NCBI GenBank assembly: GCA_035379625.1
Contig: DAOSVM010000033.1
Location: forward strand, 1-26,683
Origin: DAOSCP01 sp035379625
GTDB taxonomy: Bacteria > Bacteroidota > Ignavibacteria > Ignavibacteriales > DAOSCP01
DNA: 26,683 nucleotides
Direction of reading: 5' to 3'
Under the pieces are notes generated by a model. The model was given only the letters and a program-made list of their open reading frames with translations, did no database searches and was not told the origin of the DNA. Position 1 is the stretch's first letter. Each line of letters begins with the position of its first letter. Shown in pieces: positions 17,618 through 24,800 of the stretch. A program made the position numbers and the translations under genes.

Positions 17618-18718
17618 ATGAAGAAATTATTTTATTTTCTTGTATTATGTTTTTCTATTGTTTTTGCACAAAATGAAAAATTTAAAGAAACAATTAATAC
17701 AGTAACAAATTTAACAATAACTTTGCCAAGTGAAGGGGCCGAAATTGCGGGTAATCAGCTTGCAGTTAATAAATATGAAGTTTATTTATTAGACGAGAAT
17801 TTTAAACAATTAAATAAAGAAGATTATGGAAAGTTTGAAATATTAAGAAAACCTAATGATGTTGAATTAAAAAAATTGACACAAGGTGGGCATGGTACTG
17901 TAATTTTTGGATATATCAAGGCAATGTTTAAAAAACCTGGTACTTATATTATTAAATCAAGCTATCAAGGTAAAGCAGAAACTGGTCCAGCATCTGTAGA
18001 TAGATTTTATAAAATTACAGTTGATTATCCTACTTTTGCATCAGCAAAAGATTTAGATTCGATTTATTATATTGGGGAAAGGGGATTATTTAGTATAGCA
18101 GTAAATGAATTTAATGATACTAGAAAATATTCATATAAAGTATTTGAAATTGATAAAAATGGCACAAAAATTGAAATGTTTTCAGGGATTGGTCCTACTA
18201 TTGATATGGGTGAAATAATTCAATTAAAAAATTTAAATAAGACTATACAAATTGAAGGATATTACGATAATAATATATATGAATATTATAATCATAATAA
18301 AATTATTAAATCATCAATTTGGAATTTTATAGTATCACCAATTCCAGATTTGGTCGAATTTAATACGTGGGATGATACAGAGAAAGAGAATTGTGTATTA
18401 GATTTAGCTACAACAACATTTTTTAATCCTTTGACTTTTTATTATATGTATGCTGCAAGCAAGGATGTAAATTTTATTGCGGTAACACCAGAATGTAATG
18501 ATTTAGTATTAGATGCAACCCCAAATAATTTTTTAGCAGGTGAACCAGAAGTATCAATAAGTGGTGTTTTCTTAACAATAAGATTAAACGTAAATCCAAA
18601 ATTTATAAACGCTATTGGGAGTCAAAGAGCACAGAATGTTTCTTTAAATATTAAATTTAGAACGCAATTTGGTGATTTTGAAAAAACATATAAAGCTAAA
18701 GTATTTAAATCGAAATAG
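17618..18718 (+). CDS. Secreted periplasmic Ig-like protein, possible GldM outer-domain counterpart
   Basis: I do not recognise a named family. The 366-residue protein has a clear signal peptide (MKKLFYFLVLCFSIVFA) with predicted cleavage before Gln19. The mature chain is mostly beta structure and reads as three consecutive domains: about 25-145 (ends in a KPGTYIIKSSY strand typical of Ig-like folds), 150-260, and 265-366. Cysteines occur at about 255 and 284 and could form a disulfide. There is no lipoprotein box or membrane helix. It is the first gene after the terminator and follows the shortened GldM-like gene, so it might supply periplasmic domains that GldM normally carries in one chain; this is inference. 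It precedes two outer-membrane proteins on the same transcript. Confidence 0.55.
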   Translation: MKKLFYFLVLCFSIVFAQNEKFKETINTVTNLTITLPSEGAEIAGNQLAVNKYEVYLLDENFKQLNKEDYGKFEILRKPNDVELKKLTQGGHGTVIFGYIKAMFKKPGTYIIKSSYQGKAETGPASVDRFYKITVDYPTFASAKDLDSIYYIGERGLFSIAVNEFNDTRKYSYKVFEIDKNGTKIEMFSGIGPTIDMGEIIQLKNLNKTIQIEGYYDNNIYEYYNHNKIIKSSIWNFIVSPIPDLVEFNTWDDTEKENCVLDLATTTFFNPLTFYYMYAASKDVNFIAVTPECNDLVLDATPNNFLAGEPEVSISGVFLTIRLNVNPKFINAIGSQRAQNVSLNIKFRTQFGDFEKTYKAKVFKSK

Positions 18719-18720
18719 AT

Positions 18721-20370
18721 ATGATTAAGAAAATTACATTTACTTTCTCCTTTTTGATATTAATATTAAATGTATCAGCTCAAGTAAAAAATGATTATCT
18801 TGAGCTGGTACAATATAAATTTTTAAATGAATATAAAAAAGATAATAATTATTTGAATGTTCATTATATTGAATTTAAAGATACTTTGCCAGGAATTAAA
18901 TTTCTACCCAGGGAAGATGGTTCAAAATTATATTTTAAAAAGGCAAAAGATACAGTAAAAACTTATCTAGTATTTTATATTAAAAATGGTGTTGGATTAG
19001 AAACAATTAGTCCATTTTTAATTTCTATGTTTAGCACATATAAAGCACCTACAACAGGTGGTGGAAAATCTCTTATTGATAAAAAGTCAACAAGTCAAGC
19101 AGCAAAAGTTGATACCTATTTAGTTTATTACGCAAACGACTTTGCTAATCTTAAATTTAGTACTCTCAAGGAAAATGAAATATTATATAAAAAATTTATA
19201 GACTATTTGCAAGAACAAATATCGCCTACTAAAGTATTAAAGAAATCAAGAAATTTAAGTAAAGAAAAACAATTGTTAAATTTACCAATTTCATATAGTG
19301 ATAATAGAATGTTTCAGGCATATGTTTCACCAGATAATACCGATTTTTTAAATAACTTAATAACAAACGGCTATCATAAATTAATTAGTTATGATAAAAT
19401 TATTGATCAAACTGAAAAACAAGAAGAAAATCAACAAATAGATTCTACACAAATTAAAACAGAGCAATGGTATAATTTTTTTGATATAGTTTATTCTGAT
19501 ATATCATTTTCAAAACAAACTATTTGCATTAATGGAATAAGTAATTTCTTTAGTTTGGGTATTGCAAAAGTTGGCTTCGAAAATAGTTTTGAAGATAGAG
19601 CATTAAATTTATTACCTTTAGAAGCACCATATCATAATTTTGGATTGAATGTTTTTTTTAATTTGAGTGGAAATCTTGAAGATGTACAAAATAGTTTTTT
19701 TGGTAATATCAGATTATTGATTAGAAATAAATATCATTCAAGTCATAATTTTAATTGGTTACCTTTATTTGAAGTAAAAGAACCAAAATTAAATGTAAAT
19801 TCCGGATTTACAATTGAAGGTGAATTAAGCAAAGGTATTTTTTCGAGTGTAATGAAAAACTTGCCTGTTTTTACATTTTACTATTCAATAGGTGGAAGTA
19901 AATTACCAAAACCGTATTACAATATCTATGACACAGCATCAATATTTCCTAAATATTACTATAGTAGAACGCAGTGGGAATATGGCATGTCATTTTTTTG
20001 GAATACAGATAAAAAATCACATTACAGGTTAGATTTAGGTGTAGGAGGATATGATATTCATAAATTTGAATATTTTTTAGATACTACAGATACACCTGTA
20101 ATTTTGTCAAATTCATCAGTTAAAAATTATGTTCAACCTTATATTTCTTTAACTTATGATGCGATACCCAATAAGGCAATACTAGGTTATAAAATCAAAT
20201 TTTATGATAGTAGGTTTTCATTTAAAATATGGACAAGATTATTTGAGATATTGAAATCGGATGTTCGATTAGAAGCATACATAATTTCTAAACCAATAAT
20301 GAGAAATAATTTTAATTGGGAAAATAATGGTGGATCATTTGTTCAATTAAGGTATAGATATGCATTCTAA
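18721..20370 (+). CDS. Predicted outer-membrane beta-barrel protein with periplasmic N-domain
   Basis: This 549-residue protein is not recognised as a named family. A signal peptide (cleavage near LNVSA-Q) is followed by a mixed periplasmic region (about 22-235, with a Gly-rich TTGGGKS turn and an acidic, Gln-rich linker around 228-245). About 300 residues of alternating polar/aromatic strands follow, ending in VQLRYRYAF. The terminal phenylalanine and alternating pattern are the usual beta-barrel assembly signature. The gene starts 2 bases after the preceding stop and overlaps the next gene by 11 bases, so the two are probably co-translated. It could be the outer-membrane partner of the GldL/GldM-like pair or a porin-like anchor for the repeat protein encoded further on. 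Confidence 0.6.
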   Translation: MIKKITFTFSFLILILNVSAQVKNDYLELVQYKFLNEYKKDNNYLNVHYIEFKDTLPGIKFLPREDGSKLYFKKAKDTVKTYLVFYIKNGVGLETISPFLISMFSTYKAPTTGGGKSLIDKKSTSQAAKVDTYLVYYANDFANLKFSTLKENEILYKKFIDYLQEQISPTKVLKKSRNLSKEKQLLNLPISYSDNRMFQAYVSPDNTDFLNNLITNGYHKLISYDKIIDQTEKQEENQQIDSTQIKTEQWYNFFDIVYSDISFSKQTICINGISNFFSLGIAKVGFENSFEDRALNLLPLEAPYHNFGLNVFFNLSGNLEDVQNSFFGNIRLLIRNKYHSSHNFNWLPLFEVKEPKLNVNSGFTIEGELSKGIFSSVMKNLPVFTFYYSIGGSKLPKPYYNIYDTASIFPKYYYSRTQWEYGMSFFWNTDKKSHYRLDLGVGGYDIHKFEYFLDTTDTPVILSNSSVKNYVQPYISLTYDAIPNKAILGYKIKFYDSRFSFKIWTRLFEILKSDVRLEAYIISKPIMRNNFNWENNGGSFVQLRYRYAF

Positions 20371-21790
20371 ATTTTACTACATACTTTTGATTTTTATAAT
20401 AGTAACTAATTATTTAAATGCTCAAGAACAAAAAAAAGAGTATTATAAGAAAATATATGAGAATTTAGAATACAGAACAGATGGATTTAATGATTTAAAA
20501 CCTCAGTGGTATTTAAATGAACCAATGTTAATCCGACTTATTTACAATAATCTTGTTTTAAATGGTTATTTATTACATAATGGTGAATTAATAACAAATG
20601 AGGATACATTAAAGTTATTTTCTAATAAATTTTATAACTCTAGAGTACTTGTCAAATTAAGGCAGAGATATTACGATAATGAGATTGAAAGAATGGAAAT
20701 GATTCTTGAAAATGAAAATCCTGAAATAGATACTATAAGATTTATTGATCCTATAAGGGATTGGGTATTAGTCAGAGAAGCAGTAGGTGATTCATTATAT
20801 GAGGTTCTTAAGAAGAAAAATTATTCATATACAAATATTACAAAAGATTATTTTCAGTCCTATAATTTATATTATTATGATCTTTATTTTTCAATGTTAA
20901 ATCCATCATTTATGTTTTGGGCAACAACCTCTGAGGCAAACACACAATTTGATAGTGATAGTCCCTTTGCAAAATTTAATAGAGCTGATAAGTATACAAT
21001 GTCTTTTTTTGGAAAGTGGGGTGCAGATCACATAGCAAAACCAGGGTGGTATTTTTCCGATTATATAGTAGGTTTGAAAATATTACATTTGGATATGTTA
21101 GTTAATGATCCTGATGATTATGAATATGGTCTGTATATTGGGTTCAATTTTGGAGTTAAAGATTTATTAATAGAAAATTCATCTTTATTTAAACCAAGGC
21201 GTATTGACAGTAAAACTGATAATTTATATATTAAAGCATCATTAAATCCATTTACTTTATTAGGTTATGATTGGAGATATTTTGATTTTGGTATTGAATC
21301 TTATTATCATATAAAGGATAAGAAAGTAACAGATGAGGATATTAAAATTTTGGAAGAAAGTGGTGCTGATTATATTTATTCTCATGCTATAAAAAATTAT
21401 TTTACAATCTATGCAAGGCAAAAATATTTAACAAATGTTCTTAATTTAGGCTATTTATATTTAGGTTTAGGATGGACTTTCCATAATTATTCTTTACTTA
21501 CTGCAACAATCGAAGATTCTGAATTCCAAGTATTTGAAAGCGTTAAATACAGTGTTCCTTATTTTGAAATTGGACTAACAAAAAGCGGAGGTTTAATTTA
21601 TAACGAATCTATTTTGGAATTTAATTATAATACTAAAGCTCATTTTGGTTTTTGGGGTATAAAATGGCATATGATGATAAGAAATAATATTGGTTTTGAT
21701 ATTAAATATTATAAAGGTTTTGGATCTGTTCCTGGATGGCATCAAGATACTTATTTTGTAATAAGTCCTATTCTTCGTATTAATTTTTAA
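20360..21790 (+). CDS. Predicted outer-membrane protein with C-terminal beta-barrel
   Basis: This 476-residue protein is not recognised. A signal peptide ends near YLNA-Q (residue 21). The first part is rich in charged residues, including RVLVKLRQRYYDNEIERME and DTIRFIDPIRDWVLVREAVG, and could be a periplasmic helical or beta module. From about residue 190 the sequence alternates aromatic and polar residues in strand-sized stretches and ends in VISPILRINF, again with a terminal phenylalanine. The start overlaps the end of the previous gene, and the giant repeat gene follows after 11 bases. The same layout as its upstream neighbour suggests the two work as a pair in the outer membrane. Confidence 0.58.
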   Translation: MHSKFYYILLIFIIVTNYLNAQEQKKEYYKKIYENLEYRTDGFNDLKPQWYLNEPMLIRLIYNNLVLNGYLLHNGELITNEDTLKLFSNKFYNSRVLVKLRQRYYDNEIERMEMILENENPEIDTIRFIDPIRDWVLVREAVGDSLYEVLKKKNYSYTNITKDYFQSYNLYYYDLYFSMLNPSFMFWATTSEANTQFDSDSPFAKFNRADKYTMSFFGKWGADHIAKPGWYFSDYIVGLKILHLDMLVNDPDDYEYGLYIGFNFGVKDLLIENSSLFKPRRIDSKTDNLYIKASLNPFTLLGYDWRYFDFGIESYYHIKDKKVTDEDIKILEESGADYIYSHAIKNYFTIYARQKYLTNVLNLGYLYLGLGWTFHNYSLLTATIEDSEFQVFESVKYSVPYFEIGLTKSGGLIYNESILEFNYNTKAHFGFWGIKWHMMIRNNIGFDIKYYKGFGSVPGWHQDTYFVISPILRINF

Positions 21791-21801
21791 TGGGGTAGTT
21801 T

Positions 21802-24800
21802 ATGAAAAGCACATTTAATTTTTTTTATAAATTATTATTGTTTGTGATAATAAATAGTGGGTATCTATTATCACAAACTTTAACAATATCAAGCCCATCA
21901 TTAAATGATACTGCTAACTATGGTGTAACTAAACAAATAACTTGGAATTGGACAGGAGTATCAGGAACAGTAAAAATTGAATTGTCAACAAATGGTGGAA
22001 CAACTTGGAGCTCTATAAATGCTAACGTTGTAAATCAAAATGGATTAAATTCATATAGTTGGCAGCCTGGGAATACACCTTCTAATAATTGCAGAATTAA
22101 AATAACTAGTAATGAATATCCTGCTATATCTGCTACATCAAATGTTTTTGTCATTAGAAGTCTAATTCTTTTATCACCTTCGACTGGTAATCATATTCAA
22201 GCGAATAAAACTTTTAATATACTGTGGAGTAGTTCGTATTTATCATCTTTAAGATTAGAATATTCTACGAATAATGGAAGTAGTTGGAATTTAATACAAA
22301 CCGGAGTCAATCCTACTGCCTCACCCTATCCCTGGACAGTACCAAATAATATAGGGAATCAAGTTATTGTTAGAATAAGTGATGCTAATAAATCTACTTT
22401 GGATCCTAATTGCTATAAACAGCAAAGTGGATCTTTTAGTATTTGTAATTTGTCTATGGTTAGTCCTAATGGTGGTGAATTTTTATTATCCTCAAATAAT
22501 TATAATATTCAATGGTCTTCAACTTCAAATATTTCGTTTATAAATTTAGAATATTCTACCGATAATGGTGCAAATTGGGGGTATATAGCGCAGAATTTAA
22601 ATGCTTCCACAGGATCATATATATGGAATGTTACAAACAACACATCCAACAATCAAGCATTAATTCGTGTAACTGATGCACAATATCCAAACTATGTTTA
22701 TGATGTGAGTGATAATCCTTTTACAATAGGACAATTAAGAGTTAACTCACCAAATGGTGGTGGTGGAGAAGGATATTTAGCAGGTAGTACTGTAACAATT
22801 AGTTGGACATCAACCAATATATCTTATATTAATATTTTTTATACTTTAGACAATATAACTTATGTGCCTATTGCTCTTAATTATGATGCGAGTTCGGGTT
22901 CATATGATTGGAGTATTCCAAATGGTATTAATACTGATAAAGCAAAAATAAAAATTGTTGATGTCTCTGATCCAAGTAGATATGATGAATCTAACTCAAA
23001 TTTTATTATAAGTACTGTAACATTAAATTCTGTTAATAATAATGTGCAAACTGGTAAAACCGTAACGTTAAATTGGGTAGCAGGTTCTTTTGTAGGAAAT
23101 ATCAATATTACGTACTCAGTAGATGGTGGTTCTACTTATCCATATACTATTGCTTCAAATATTTCATCTAGTTTAGGAACATATAATTGGGTAGTGCCAT
23201 TTGGAATTACCGGTGATAATTGTAAAGTAAAGATTTCCAGTGTACAGTATCCAAATATTTATGCTATTAGTAATACATTTAGAATTGCTGAAATTCAATT
23301 AATATATCCTGCTGGTACGGATGGATGGATAGCAGGTAATAATTATACAATTACTTGGACAAAATCATCTAATGTAAATAATGTTAATATTTACATTTCA
23401 ACAAACAATGGAATTAACTGGAGTTTGCCAATTACAACAACTTCAAGTACTAGTTATAACTATACTGTAAATCCTTCATTTGATTATAATCAGTTTAAAG
23501 TAAAAGTAGAAGATGCAACAAGTACTGAAATAAATTCTGAAAATTCAACTGGTTTTAAGGTTGGTAAAATAACTCTTATTAGCCCAGTGGGTGGCGAGAT
23601 TTGGAATGTGGGTACAACAAAAACTATAAGTTGGAATACAACAAGTTTTATTAATAATGTGAGACTTGAATATTCTACAAATGCAGGGACAAGTTGGAAT
23701 TTAATAAATATTGTTTCAGCTGCATCAGGGTCATATAATTGGGTAGTTCCTAATGTTTCAACAAATAATGCTATAATCAGGATAAGTGATGCTGAAGTTA
23801 CTGGTATATATGCGCAATCATCTACATTTACAATAGGTAGTATTACTGTTACTTATCCAAATGGTGGGGAAGCATTTAATGTTAATTCTAATGTCAATAT
23901 AACTTGGTCTGCTTTAGGAATTACTAATGTAAATCTATATTATAGTTTGAATGGTGGAGCGAATTGGACTAAAATTGCATCCAATATTACAGCTGCTGGA
24001 GGAAGTTATACTTGGAATGTACCTGATAATATTTCTTCGCAATATTTGATTAGAATAAGTGATGCTAGTGATACAACCTATTATGATAATAGTAATGGTG
24101 TCTTTAGAGTTGGTAAAATTACTGTTATACAACCAACAACGCAAAAATTAAAACAAGGTGGCACATATTTAATAAAATGGAGTGCTTCATCAAATATTTC
24201 AAATGTTTTCATTTATTATTCAACAAATAATGGATTAAATTGGAATTTAATTCAAGGTAATGTTAATGCGGCATTGGGTCAATACAATTGGAATGTGCCT
24301 AATGTTACATCATCGCAATGTAAAATCAGAATAGAAGATGCTCTTAGTGCTAATATTTATGGTGAAAACAGTGGTAATTTTAGTATTTCGTATATTACAG
24401 TAAGTAATCCTAATGGGGGAGAAAGTTGGTTTTCTACAAGTACACAAAATATTACTTGGACATCAAGTGCAGATGTTGCCAATGTTAAAATTTATGTATC
24501 AACAAATGGAACAACTTTCTCTTCAACACCAATTTATAGTGGTGCAAATACAGGAAGTTATAGCTGGATTGTTGATGGGAGTTATATCTCTCAAAGTGCA
24601 AGAATTAAGGTAGAAGATGCTATAAATCCACAAATTACTGATTCATCAGATAATGTATTTACAATTACTCCTTTAAGATTAACTGCTCCAAATACTTCTA
24701 TAACACTTTATCAGGGACAAAATTATAATATAACATGGGATTACGATCCTGCTAAAGTATCAAGTGTAAAAATTGAATATTCTACAAATGGAGGTACTAG

